A DNA stretch of 64,000 bases, from contig JBDTTU010000005.1 in NCBI GenBank assembly GCA_039930465.1, positions 29,643 through 93,642 of the forward strand. The letters run 5' to 3'. This stretch comes from LMDS01 sp039930465 (lineage in GTDB: Bacteria; Pseudomonadota; Gammaproteobacteria; Burkholderiales; Burkholderiaceae_C). The notes below the pieces were generated by a model. That model did not search any database, was not told the origin of the DNA, and was given only the letters and a program-made list of their open reading frames with translations. This document shows positions 35,563-45,190 of the stretch, piece after piece. A program made the position numbers and the translations under genes. Position 1 is the first letter of the stretch, and every line of letters starts with the position of its first letter.

Positions 35563-36648
35563 ATGATGCAATCGATCGATCTTTCCGCTGCTCGGAGCCC
35601 TGCGGCCGACCTCGCCCCCGGGCCGGGCGACGTGGCGCCCCCATCGACCGGCGCGCAACGCCTGTCATGGCTGTTCAGGCATTCGCTCCGGGCCGGCCAG
35701 GTTCACCCACTGCTGCATGTGTTGCGGCAGCGTGCCGACGTGCATGGTGCCCTCCTGGAAACGCGCGCCGCGGCGCGCCCCGCGGTGCAAGTGCCGAAGC
35801 CGGCGCACATCGATATCGAAGAGCTGCGGCGCAAGCTCCGCGAGCTGCCCAGCCTGCCGCAGGTCGTGCTCGACGTGATGACGCTGTTGCGCGACGAAGA
35901 GGTGAGCGCGGCCGCTGTGGCTGATCGCATCGAACGCGACCAGGCGCTCGCGGCCCAGACGCTTCGGATCGCCAATTCGGCCTTCTATGGCGTGCCGGGT
36001 CGGATCGGGACGATTCGAAACGCGATCAACGTCATCGGCCTGCGCACCGTCTCTTCGTTGTTGACAACGGCCGCGGTCGCGACGCGCTTCTCCACCACCA
36101 CCTGCCCGGAGTTCGAGTTCGGCACCTACTGGCGGCACGCCATCGCCACGGCGATTGCGGCACGCGGCCTGGCGGTTCAGCTCCGGATGGATGAAAACCT
36201 GGCCTTCACGGCCGGCCTGCTGCACGACATCGGGCGGCTCGCGCTGGCCGTGCAGTTCCCGGCAGAGATGGGTCGGGCCCTGCGCTACGCCCGCGACGCC
36301 GATGTGCCCGCTCTGGACGCGGAGCGCGAGATCCTGGGCGCCGACCACATCGGCGCCGGCGTGCTGCTCGCGACGTATTGGCACTTCCCGGCATCGGTCG
36401 TGTCCGCCATCGAACACCACCATATGCCGACCCGAACGGCGAGCGCCAAACCGACGCTGACCGACGTGGTGCATGTCGCCGACGCCATCGCCCATGGGCT
36501 CGACCCATCGCAGGGTGCGAACGAGACGGTGCCAAGCACCGAGGTGAGTGCATGGGACCGGCTGACGCTGTCGGTGCCGCAATACCTCGCCGTGCTCGAT
36601 ACGACCGCGGCGGGCGTTGCCGGCTTGTGCGAGGCCTTGGCACTGTGA
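35563..36648 (+). CDS. HDOD domain protein
   Basis: This 361-residue cytoplasmic protein has an HDOD domain from about residue 85 (LRELPSLPQVVLDVMTLLRDEEV, then LRIANSAFYGVPGRI, AINVIGLRTVSSLL and HDIGRLALA). The first 80 residues look disordered. HDOD proteins are non-catalytic or degenerate HD relatives used as signalling adaptors in motility, biofilm and stress responses. It starts one base after the EAL protein stop and overlaps the histidine kinase start, so it is probably a structural part of this signalling chain. Confidence 0.92.
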   Translation: MMQSIDLSAARSPAADLAPGPGDVAPPSTGAQRLSWLFRHSLRAGQVHPLLHVLRQRADVHGALLETRAAARPAVQVPKPAHIDIEELRRKLRELPSLPQVVLDVMTLLRDEEVSAAAVADRIERDQALAAQTLRIANSAFYGVPGRIGTIRNAINVIGLRTVSSLLTTAAVATRFSTTTCPEFEFGTYWRHAIATAIAARGLAVQLRMDENLAFTAGLLHDIGRLALAVQFPAEMGRALRYARDADVPALDAEREILGADHIGAGVLLATYWHFPASVVSAIEHHHMPTRTASAKPTLTDVVHVADAIAHGLDPSQGANETVPSTEVSAWDRLTLSVPQYLAVLDTTAAGVAGLCEALAL

Positions 36649-37580
36649 GCGCGCCCACAACCGACCCCGGTCCGGCGCACGCCGCAGCTCGCCCCACTCT
36701 GTGGTCAGCGCAGCAGGTGGACGACCTGCTGCGCGCCAACGAAGAACTCACCGAGCTCAACCGCCGCTTGTCAACGGCGCAGGAGCAGCTGGTTCAATCC
36801 GAGAAATTGGCGTCGATCGGGCAGCTCGCGGCCGGCGTGGCACACGAGATCAACAACCCGATCGGCTACATCTTCTCGAACCTCGGCACGCTCGACAAAT
36901 ACCTGGCCGACGTGTTCCGGATGTTGGCGGCCTACGAAGAGTGCGAATCGCTTCTGGCCGGTACACCCGCGGCCGCGCGGCTCGCGGCGCTGCGCGCGGA
37001 GGTCGAGTTCGAGTACCTCAAGGACGACATCCCGACGCTGATGGGCGAGACGCGCGAAGGCATCGATCGGGTCCGCAAGATCGTGCAGGACCTCAAAGAC
37101 TTCTCGCACGTCGACACACGCCGCGAGTGGGAGTGGGTCAACCTGCACAAGGGCATCGACTCGACCTTGAACATCGTCAACAACGAGATCAAGTACAAGG
37201 CCGACGTGGTCAAGCAATACGGGACCTTGCCCAATGTGCGCTGCCTGCCGTCCGAGCTGAACCAGGTCTTCATGAACCTGCTGGTCAACGCCGCGCACGC
37301 GGTGCACAAGGAGCGCGGCACGATCACCGTGCGCACCGGCACCGAAAGCGAAGAAGTGTGGGTGGAGATCGAAGACGACGGTGGTGGCATACCGAGCGAG
37401 AACCTGAAGCGCATCTTCGACCCGTTCTTCACGACCAAACCGGTTGGCAAGGGAACCGGGCTCGGGCTGTCGCTGTCGTACGGCATCGTCAAGAAGCACG
37501 GCGGCCGCATCGAGGTCGACAGCGAAGTCGGCCGCGGCACGCGATTCCGCGTGACCCTCCCGATCGGCCAGGACCAGTGA
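36645..37580 (+). CDS. Cytoplasmic sensor histidine kinase
   Basis: This 311-residue soluble kinase starts with GTG 36645 inside the HDOD stop. A coiled coil (LLRANEELTELNRRLSTAQEQL) leads to the phospho-acceptor box GVAHEINNPIGYI with His67. The ATP-binding domain shows NLLVNAAHAV, DDGGGIP, FDPFFTTKPVGKGTGLGLS. This is the HisKA/ATPase type without receiver or membrane helix, so the signal must come from partner proteins. Likely substrates are the receivers of the EAL and HD-GYP proteins on either side. Its stop overlaps the next ATG by one base. Confidence 0.93.
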   Translation: MSAPTTDPGPAHAAARPTLWSAQQVDDLLRANEELTELNRRLSTAQEQLVQSEKLASIGQLAAGVAHEINNPIGYIFSNLGTLDKYLADVFRMLAAYEECESLLAGTPAAARLAALRAEVEFEYLKDDIPTLMGETREGIDRVRKIVQDLKDFSHVDTRREWEWVNLHKGIDSTLNIVNNEIKYKADVVKQYGTLPNVRCLPSELNQVFMNLLVNAAHAVHKERGTITVRTGTESEEVWVEIEDDGGGIPSENLKRIFDPFFTTKPVGKGTGLGLSLSYGIVKKHGGRIEVDSEVGRGTRFRVTLPIGQDQ

Positions 37581-38920
37581 TGTTCGACGCGGCGCCGCTC
37601 CCGCTGAGGCTGGCCGACCCGGGCGAGCCGGCGGCGCCCGGCGCTGCGCCGCCCTGGACGGTGCTGTGCGTCGACGACGAACCCAATATCCTGTCGGCGC
37701 TGAGGCGCACGCTCAGAACCGAGGGCTGGCACATCCTGAGCGCCGGCGGCGGCGCCGAAGCGCTGGAAACGCTGGCGCGCGAAAACGTCGACCTGGTCAT
37801 CTCCGACATGCGCATGCCGGGCATCGACGGCGCTCAATTGCTGGAGCAGATCAGCCAGCGCTGGCCGGGCTCGATCCGGATCTTGCTGACTGGTCACGCC
37901 GACATGAGCGAGACGGTGGCTGCCATCAACCGGGGCGGGATCTTTCGCTACCTGAACAAGCCTTGGAACGAGGTGGAACTTCGGGCGACGGTGCGGCAAG
38001 GGCTGGACCTGCTGACGCTTGAGCGCGAAAAACAAAGGCTCGAGCTGCTGACCCAGCAACAGAACCTGCAACTGCGCGACGCCAACAGCTTGCTCGAAGA
38101 GCGCGTGCAGCAGCGCACGGCCGAGCTCACGCTGGCCCACGACAGGGTCAAGCGCAGCTACCTCACCTCGATCAAGGTGTTTTCGGGGCTGCTCGAGCTG
38201 CGTGCCGGGCGCCTGGCCGGACATGGCCGACGGGTGGCCGACACGGCCAGCAAGCTGGCCAAGGCAATGGGTTGCTCTGACGACGACGTGCAACGGATCT
38301 TCGTCGCCGGGCTGTTGCACGACATCGGCCTGATCGGCGTGCCCGATGCCTTGCTGGCCAAGAGCTTTGCACGCTACAGCGCCGAGGAACTGGCCCTGTA
38401 TCACCGCCACCCCACGATCGGCGAGCAGGCGCTGATGCCGCTGGAAGAGCTGCAGCCGGTGGCCGCAGTGATCCGCTCGCATCACGAGCGCTTCGACGGC
38501 CAGGGGTTCCCGGACAAGCGTGCCGGCGCCGACATCCCGATGGGGGCACGGGTCCTGAGCATCGCCGACACCTTCGATGACCTGCAGAACGGTCATCTGT
38601 CCGAAAACCCGCTGACCGTGCAGGAGGCGCGGACCGTGATCCGCCACGGCCGCGGCAGCCAGTTCGACCCGGAGATCGTCGACGTCTTCCTGCACATCAC
38701 CGAACCCGCACGCGCCAAGGTCACGGCCGACATCGCCATGAGTTCGGCCGAGATCGAAGCCGACATGGTGCTGGCCAAGGACTTGATTTCGACCACCGGC
38801 GTGCTGATGCTGGCGGCCGGGCATGTGTTGACTCAGGCGGTGATTGTGCGCATCCGCGAGTTCGAAAAACGTGAGGGCGGCAAACTCGTCATTCACATCA
38901 GACCCCGGGGTCAGCGATGA
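37580..38920 (+). CDS. REC-HD-GYP response regulator (RpfG-like), probable c-di-GMP phosphodiesterase
   Basis: This 446-residue protein has an N-terminal receiver (CVDDEPNI, SDMRMPGIDG with Asp76, KPWNEVE), a coiled coil, and an HD-GYP domain from about residue 195. Metal ligands are in LLHDIGLIGVPD (His247-Asp248) and SHHERFDGQGFP (about 300-311). Two departures from consensus are visible: HDIGK is HDIGL and GYP is GFP. Residues 390-446 form an extra C-terminal segment. It probably hydrolyses cyclic di-GMP when phosphorylated by the kinase upstream. It is the last gene of the operon. Confidence 0.92.
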   Translation: MFDAAPLPLRLADPGEPAAPGAAPPWTVLCVDDEPNILSALRRTLRTEGWHILSAGGGAEALETLARENVDLVISDMRMPGIDGAQLLEQISQRWPGSIRILLTGHADMSETVAAINRGGIFRYLNKPWNEVELRATVRQGLDLLTLEREKQRLELLTQQQNLQLRDANSLLEERVQQRTAELTLAHDRVKRSYLTSIKVFSGLLELRAGRLAGHGRRVADTASKLAKAMGCSDDDVQRIFVAGLLHDIGLIGVPDALLAKSFARYSAEELALYHRHPTIGEQALMPLEELQPVAAVIRSHHERFDGQGFPDKRAGADIPMGARVLSIADTFDDLQNGHLSENPLTVQEARTVIRHGRGSQFDPEIVDVFLHITEPARAKVTADIAMSSAEIEADMVLAKDLISTTGVLMLAAGHVLTQAVIVRIREFEKREGGKLVIHIRPRGQR

Positions 38921-38983
38921 CGGCCGCGGCCAACTGATGCACCGCCCGCCCGTCGGGTGCCGGCGCCACAGCGTGGGTCGACG

Positions 38984-39511
38984 CTACATCTGCGCCAGCG
39001 GAATGCCGGCGCCCCGCTCGTCGGCATGCAGGGCCGCGATCAGCAGCGCGAGGTCTTGATCCATTCGCTCGAGCGTCTTGGCGTCCAGCCTGGCCAGAGC
39101 CTCGGGCAATACGCCGGCAAAAGGCCCGGGGGCCTTGCGCAGCACCCGGGTTCCGCGCGGCAGGATGCGAAGCTGGACCGCGCGGCGGTCCAGCCCGTTC
39201 TTCTCGGCGGCGATCATCTCTGCCGTTACCAAGGCCTTGACGAGGTTGCTGGCGGTGGTTTGATGCACATCCATCGCGGCCGCGAGCCTGTTCACGCCCA
39301 TGCCGGGATGCGCACGAATCACGCTGAGCGCCCACAGCTGGGCGCCGCCAACACCAGCCCTCTTTTCGACCTGCTGGAAGTGTGTCTTGACGGCATTGAA
39401 GACGAGGCGGAATCGCCGCAGCACACGAACCGCAGGCTCGCCCGCCGCCAGATCGGCGGGGGGGCCGACGGTCTCCGTCGAGTGGTTGATGAGCTTCTTG
39501 CTGGCCATCAC
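38984..39511 (-). CDS. MarR family transcriptional regulator
   Basis: This 175-residue protein has a winged helix at about residues 50-120 (AQLWALSVIRAHPGMGVNRLAAAM, then HQTTASNLVKALVTAEMI and the wing NGLDRRAVQLRILPRG). The helical ends for dimerisation flank it. There are two adjacent ATGs (39509-39511 and 39506-39508). It is convergent with the signalling operon and 55 bp upstream of the Pal-like gene's stop on the same strand. The target is unknown. Confidence 0.88.
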   Translation of the reverse strand: MMASKKLINHSTETVGPPADLAAGEPAVRVLRRFRLVFNAVKTHFQQVEKRAGVGGAQLWALSVIRAHPGMGVNRLAAAMDVHQTTASNLVKALVTAEMIAAEKNGLDRRAVQLRILPRGTRVLRKAPGPFAGVLPEALARLDAKTLERMDQDLALLIAALHADERGAGIPLAQM

Positions 39512-39565
39512 GAAATCTTGTGAGCCTGGCGGGCGGATGCAGGCAGGTCTTGGCTAAGCGAAAGC

Positions 39566-40108
39566 CTAGCGGGCCGGGTACTGCAGGTCGGCGCGCCGAT
39601 TTTGTGCCCAGGCCGTCTCGTCGTGACCGCTGGCCTTCGGTTTGCCTTCACCCCAGCTCACGGCCTCCATCTGCGATTCCTTCACGCCGTAGATCTTCAA
39701 TGAACGCAAGACCGCGTCGGCCCGCTTCTGACCCAGGGCGAGGTTGTATTCCGCCCCGCCGCGTTCGTCGGAATTGCCCTCGATCTTGATCGCGAGCGCC
39801 GGTTTCGACGCCAGGAAACTGGCGTGCCGCTCGATCAGGGCGCGGTAGTTCTGCTCCACCGCGAAGTCGTCGTAGTCGAAGTACACGCTGCGCTCGGTGT
39901 TGATGCGGCTCTTGGGGTCGAGGTAAGCGGGCAGCGTCACCGTGGCGACATTGGAAGACGAAGCCATCGGCCGCGGCGTCGTCGCCGGCGCTGCTGCCAC
40001 GTTGGCAGTGCTCATCGGTGCCGCCGGCGGCGCCGTTGGCGTGCTGCTGCAGGCGCCCAGCAGGGCGGCCAAGGTGGTGAGCAGAGCGCTTGTCCTGGCG
40101 TGGGTCAT
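39566..40108 (-). CDS. OmpA-family lipoprotein, Pal-like
   Basis: This 180-residue lipoprotein has a lipobox ALLGAC (Cys near residue 20), a Ser/Ala/Pro-rich linker and a C-terminal OmpA domain that binds peptidoglycan: VYFDYDDFAVEQNYRALIERHASFL, IEGNSDERGGAEYNLALGQKRAD, then SWGEGKPKASGHDETAWAQNRRADL. This pattern is typical of Pal, but no tolQRAB or ybgF lies nearby, so it is either a second Pal-like protein or an isolated copy. I chose ATG 40106-40108; an in-frame ATG 36 bases earlier gives residues before the signal peptide. A good promoter lies 75 bases upstream. Confidence 0.9.
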   Translation of the reverse strand: MTHARTSALLTTLAALLGACSSTPTAPPAAPMSTANVAAAPATTPRPMASSSNVATVTLPAYLDPKSRINTERSVYFDYDDFAVEQNYRALIERHASFLASKPALAIKIEGNSDERGGAEYNLALGQKRADAVLRSLKIYGVKESQMEAVSWGEGKPKASGHDETAWAQNRRADLQYPAR

Positions 40109-40190
40109 TGGGGAGCCTCCAAAGGTGGTTGTGGAAGCCGGCACAGGCGAGTCGCTCGTGTTGCTTCGAACAGGACGATCAGGAATTTAC

Positions 40191-40219
40191 ATTTTAACAA
40201 ATATACTCGGTTCGCTCAA
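40191..40219 (-). promoter_or_regulatory. Sigma-70-like promoter of the Pal-like gene
   Basis: On the minus strand TTGAGC (40214-40219) and TAAAAT (40191-40196) are separated by 17 bases, in an AT-rich patch that stands out from the surrounding GC-rich DNA. This would start RNA near 40184, about 75 bases before the ATG at 40108. Confidence 0.55.
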
Positions 40220-40281
40220 GGCGCCGAGCCGCTCAACCGGCACGCCTGGCAGCGCGGAGCCGGCGAGAGATCGTCAACGAC

Positions 40282-41046
40282 TCACGACAGGTTTGACAGC
40301 ACCCGCTCGAGGAACATCGCCATTTCGTGCTGACCCTCAAGACAGAACCGGGCTCGCGAGGCCGGGTCTTCGCGACCGATGCGCAAGGTCAACCAATGGG
40401 CCGGCGCCGAGGTGAACACCGGTTCGTCGTTGACGTCGTCGCCGGCAAAAAACGCTGCCGCAACGCCCAGGCGAGCCACCAGCGCGTGCACGGCGCGCGC
40501 CTTGTCGGGCGCATCGGCGGCCACCGCATTGACGACCATCTTGCCGGCGAAGATGTGCAAGCCCGCGGAGACGGGCTGCAACAACTCGTTGATCACTTCC
40601 TGCGCCTGTGGGCGATCACGCGACAAACGGTAGTGCAGCGCCATCGACAGGCCCTTGTCTTCCACCACCACGCCCGCCGCCTGAAGCGACGCAGCCTGCG
40701 CGCGCAGGGCCTCTCGAAGCCCGTCGAGCGCGCCGGCCCGCGTGGCCGGTGTCGCGGAACCGGCGTCCTCTTCGGCACCGTGGTTGCCCACGATGAACTG
40801 CGGCTCGAAGCGCAGGCGCTCGCGCACATCGGCCACGCCGCGGCCGGTGACGATGGCCACAGGCAGCCGCGCCGCCAAGGCCGTCATACGGGTGGCGACC
40901 GCGACCGAAATGCGGGCGTCGTCGGGCCGCGCCACGATGGGCGCGAGCGTGCCGTCGAAGTCGAAGGCCATCAGAGGCTGCAATTTCAGCAAGGTGCTCA
41001 GGGCGGCCTCGCCCTCGGGGGTGAAGAGATACTGCATCGTGTTCAT
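40282..41046 (-). CDS. otsB: Trehalose-6-phosphate phosphatase type HAD hydrolase
   Basis: This 254-residue cytoplasmic HAD phosphatase has motif I LMAFDFDGTLAPI (about residues 26-38), motif II VTGRG, the cap region with GNHGAEE, and the metal motif AFFAGDDVNDEPVF near residue 205. It removes phosphate from trehalose 6-phosphate in the OtsAB pathway. The ATG overlaps the synthase stop by one base, so the two are coupled. If the synthase makes another glycosyl-phosphate, this enzyme would act on that product instead. Confidence 0.9.
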   Translation of the reverse strand: MNTMQYLFTPEGEAALSTLLKLQPLMAFDFDGTLAPIVARPDDARISVAVATRMTALAARLPVAIVTGRGVADVRERLRFEPQFIVGNHGAEEDAGSATPATRAGALDGLREALRAQAASLQAAGVVVEDKGLSMALHYRLSRDRPQAQEVINELLQPVSAGLHIFAGKMVVNAVAADAPDKARAVHALVARLGVAAAFFAGDDVNDEPVFTSAPAHWLTLRIGREDPASRARFCLEGQHEMAMFLERVLSNLS

Positions 41047-43403
41047 CAGCCGATCTGATGGCGCTTGACGCGCGCTTCGATGCGCGCTCGCAGGCGCCAC
41101 CTGCCAGCATCGGCCAGCATGCGCCCGGCCCAGCGGAAGACGTTGTATTCGCGCACGGTGCTGCGCAGGCTGGCCATGCGCTCGCGCTGCTCGGCCACGG
41201 GCATGGTGACGGCACGGTTCAGCGCGTCGGCGGTTTCTTCCACGTGGTACGGGTTCACGATCAAGGCTTCGTCCAGTTCGCGCGCGGCGCCGGCAAAGCG
41301 GCTCAGGATCAGCACGCCCTGCAGGTCGTCGCGCGCCGCCACGAATTCCTTGCACACCAGGTTCATGCCGTCGTGCAGGCTGGTCACGACACAGACATCG
41401 GCGGCCCGAAACAATTCGGTCACCGCGTCGTGTTCATGGTGCGTGGCCAGCAGGTGCACCGGCTGGTAGCCGGGGCGGCCGAAGCGCTTGTTGATGCGTT
41501 CGGTGACGCGCTCGATGCGCTCCTGGAAGCTGCGGTATTCGTCGAGCGCCGCGCGCGTGGGTGCGGCCACTTGAATGAAGACAAAACGACCGATCCATTG
41601 CGGCCACTTTTCGAGCAGGCGCTCGACCGCGTTGAGTCGTTCGAGAATGCCCTTGGTGTAGTCGAAACGGTCCACGCCCACGGCCAGGCAGGCGTCGGCC
41701 GGCAGGCCCAGCCGCTCGATGACACGCTGGCGGCAATCGGCCACGCTGGGCCAGGCCGCCACGGCGCGTTCTGCCGGCCATTCGATGGAGATCGGGTAAC
41801 TCTCGACCAGCGTCTCCTTCTCGCGAAAGGCGATGGTCGAATGCTCGTGCTCGATGCGTGCCTCGAGGTAGCGGTCGACCGTCTCGAGAAAGTTCTTGCA
41901 GTGAAAGCGTGTGTGGAACCCGAGGATCGTGCTGCCCAGCATGCCTTCCAGAATCTCGCGGCGCCACGGGCAGATGCCGAACGATTCCGGGTTCGGCCAG
42001 GGGATGTGCCAGAAGGTCAGGATGGTGGCCTGGGGCAACTTCTCGCGCACCATCGCCGGCAGCAGCGCGAAGTGGTAGTCCTGCACCAGCACCACCGGGT
42101 CTTCGCTGCGCGCCTCGGCCACCACCGCGTCGGCAAAGCGCTGGTTGACGGCCTTGTAAGCTTCCCAGTCGGATTCGCGGAACACCGGCCGCACATGGGC
42201 CACGTGGCACAGCGGCCACATGCCTTCGTTGGCGAAACCGTAGTAGTAGCCCTGCTCTTCTTCAGCCGTGAGCCAGATGCGGCGCAGCCAGTAGTCGTCC
42301 TGGCCGGGCGGCACGAGCACGCGGTCGCCGGCGTCAACCACCTCGCGGTCGGCGCTGCCGCTGCCGTGCGCGATCCAGGTGCCCGAACAAGCGCGCATGA
42401 CGGGCTCGACCGCCGTGACCAGGCCGCTCGCCGGGCGCTTCACGACAATGCCGTCGGCGTCGCGCTCGTGGATGTAGGGCTCGCGGTTCGAGACCACGAT
42501 CACCTGGTCGCCGGCAAGCTGGGTGTGCAGCAGCGTGCGCAGGCGCTCGGCGGTCCACTCCATCGCAGGGCCTTGGGCGCGGCGGAACTCGTCTTCCATG
42601 TCGCGCAGGCGGGCGCGCAGGTCGGCCGCGAACGGGGCCAGCTCAGGCGCCGACGACGGTCCCGACAGCATGGGGCTGAGCAAGCCTTCGCCCCGCATCA
42701 GCGCGCGCGCACCGTTGACCCAGCCACGCCAGCTCAGTTGCGCCACGACCATGGTGATGAGCGCAATCACCAACCCCAGGCCGGCGATCAGGCCGATGAG
42801 GTAGCGGCGCGTGTCCTGGCTGCGGCGTTCGATGAAGCTCATGTCGTGCAGCAACACCAGCCGCCCCATCAGCACCGGCGCCGACATGGGCTCCGCGGCC
42901 GATGCTGCCGGCACCACGCTGGGCGTGCCGTTGTCGGGCAATGCCTCAGGTGCCGGGCTGTCGCGCACGAGCGGCGGCGTCGGCGCTTGCCCCATCACGT
43001 CGTGCACGCCCACGTGCACGGCGCCGCCGGGGAGCGCCAGCCGCGGTTCTGCTTCGCCGGCCACGTCGTAGGCTTGTGCGCAGGACAAGCTGGCAGGGAA
43101 CCGGTCGGTCCGCTGCAGCAGTTGCCCCGCCGGGCTGCACAGGCCCAGCGCGAACAAGCGTTCGTCTTGCATCGTGCGATCGAACAAGGGCTGCAGCCGC
43201 GCTGCCTTGCCCGCCATGAGCGCTTCTGCGACGGAGTCTGACAAGGCATTCGCGACCACCACGCCGCGGCTGTTCAGGTCGCGGCTGAACCAGCGCAGCG
43301 TCACCTGGTCCATCAGTGGCACGGCCAGATACGACGCGACGATCAGCACCACCACCAGCGGCACCAGGAAGCGTAGTTGGAGGCGTACGGTCTTCAAGGG
43401 CAT
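41046..43403 (-). CDS. GT20 trehalose-6-phosphate synthase-type enzyme with N-terminal membrane sensor-like domain
   Basis: This 785-residue protein is far longer than OtsA (about 470). Residues 1-225 have two membrane helices (about 11-31 and 201-224) enclosing a roughly 165-residue presumably periplasmic region, then a HAMP-like/coiled-coil stretch to about 295. The GT20 catalytic domain follows: VIVVSNREPY, VLVQDYHFALLP, FWHIPWPNPESF, GFHTRFHCKNFL, DRFDYTKGILERL and SLHDGMNLVCKEF. It glycosylates a sugar phosphate from a nucleotide sugar; trehalose 6-phosphate is the likely product given otsB next door. The clade (SNREPYIH rather than SNRIA) is divergent, so a related product such as glucosylglycerol phosphate is possible. 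The fusion suggests membrane signal control of osmoprotectant synthesis. Confidence 0.88.
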   Translation of the reverse strand: MPLKTVRLQLRFLVPLVVVLIVASYLAVPLMDQVTLRWFSRDLNSRGVVVANALSDSVAEALMAGKAARLQPLFDRTMQDERLFALGLCSPAGQLLQRTDRFPASLSCAQAYDVAGEAEPRLALPGGAVHVGVHDVMGQAPTPPLVRDSPAPEALPDNGTPSVVPAASAAEPMSAPVLMGRLVLLHDMSFIERRSQDTRRYLIGLIAGLGLVIALITMVVAQLSWRGWVNGARALMRGEGLLSPMLSGPSSAPELAPFAADLRARLRDMEDEFRRAQGPAMEWTAERLRTLLHTQLAGDQVIVVSNREPYIHERDADGIVVKRPASGLVTAVEPVMRACSGTWIAHGSGSADREVVDAGDRVLVPPGQDDYWLRRIWLTAEEEQGYYYGFANEGMWPLCHVAHVRPVFRESDWEAYKAVNQRFADAVVAEARSEDPVVLVQDYHFALLPAMVREKLPQATILTFWHIPWPNPESFGICPWRREILEGMLGSTILGFHTRFHCKNFLETVDRYLEARIEHEHSTIAFREKETLVESYPISIEWPAERAVAAWPSVADCRQRVIERLGLPADACLAVGVDRFDYTKGILERLNAVERLLEKWPQWIGRFVFIQVAAPTRAALDEYRSFQERIERVTERINKRFGRPGYQPVHLLATHHEHDAVTELFRAADVCVVTSLHDGMNLVCKEFVAARDDLQGVLILSRFAGAARELDEALIVNPYHVEETADALNRAVTMPVAEQRERMASLRSTVREYNVFRWAGRMLADAGRWRLRARIEARVKRHQIG

Positions 43404-43446
43404 CGTGGTCTGTCGGGTCGTGGCGACGGGGAGTGCAAGTTCATGG

Positions 43447-43480
43447 TGACATCATTATACATTGCAACAAATGTTGTTTC
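43447..43480 (-). promoter_or_regulatory. Probable promoter/operator of the GT20-otsB operon
   Basis: On the minus strand a perfect TATAAT (43454-43459) lies about 50 bases before the ATG (43403), in an AT-rich island. Just upstream is the inverted repeat CAACA-AA-TGTTG (43465-43476), in the -20 to -35 spacer region. No clear -35 is present, which suggests an activator or a repressor site overlapping the promoter. Confidence 0.45.
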
Positions 43481-43541
43481 GCCACGGGCCGCGGACATCG
43501 AGACTCTGCGTCCCAACGCACGCGCTGCGCCGACAGCCCTG

Positions 43542-44771
<1,230 letters not shown>

Positions 44772-44886
44772 GGGTCAGTCAAGGTTCCGAGGTTGGCACC
44801 GGCCTCAGCTGAATCCGGTGCTTGGTCTGCGTTGGGCATCTGCCGGGCCGACGCCATCGGGCGCGGCCAGCCGACGCGTGATTGAA

Positions 44887-45162
44887 TCATGCCAGTGCAG
44901 CGGCGGCTGTCAGCCTTCCCTGTGGCCGCCCAGGACGCGAACGCAAGCCCCGACCAATCGGGTTCTGGATCGCCTGCACGTGAATCCAATCGATCAGCTG
45001 CGCCTCGCTGTTCGACTGGCGAAACTCCACCGGCACCGGCCCGGCTTCGTCGCGGCACTGCGCTTCGATCTCGGCCAGCGTGGTCTTGCCGTAGATCGCG
45101 GGCTCGCGTTTGCCAAGGCGGTTGAGATTCGGCCGGTTCAGTATGTAAAGCGGCTTGGTCAT
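44887..45162 (-). pseudogene. Truncated type II 3-dehydroquinate dehydratase (aroQ remnant)
   Basis: The first roughly 70 codons read MTKPLYILNRPNLNRLGKREP, then IYGKTTLAEIEAQCRDE and VEFRQSNSEAQLIDWIH, matching the N-terminal half of AroQ (usual length about 145). After WIH the similarity ends and the frame closes in an unrelated Arg-rich tail at 91 residues. The catalytic His and the C-terminal half are absent. Two conserved positions have changed (GPNLN to RPNLN, and LGxREP preceded by R instead of M). It is clearly non-functional and is followed upstream by another broken gene. Confidence 0.85.
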
Positions 45163-45190
45163 GGGTGTGTACTCTTGCAGCAATAGCCCG

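Noticed and set aside
36932..38896. 654-codon minus-strand frame across the kinase and HD-GYP genes
   Set aside because: Antisense shadow; both plus-strand genes have complete domain motifs.
44887..45162. Possible functional short AroQ
   Set aside because: The second half of the enzyme, including the catalytic His region, is missing, so it is scored as a pseudogene.
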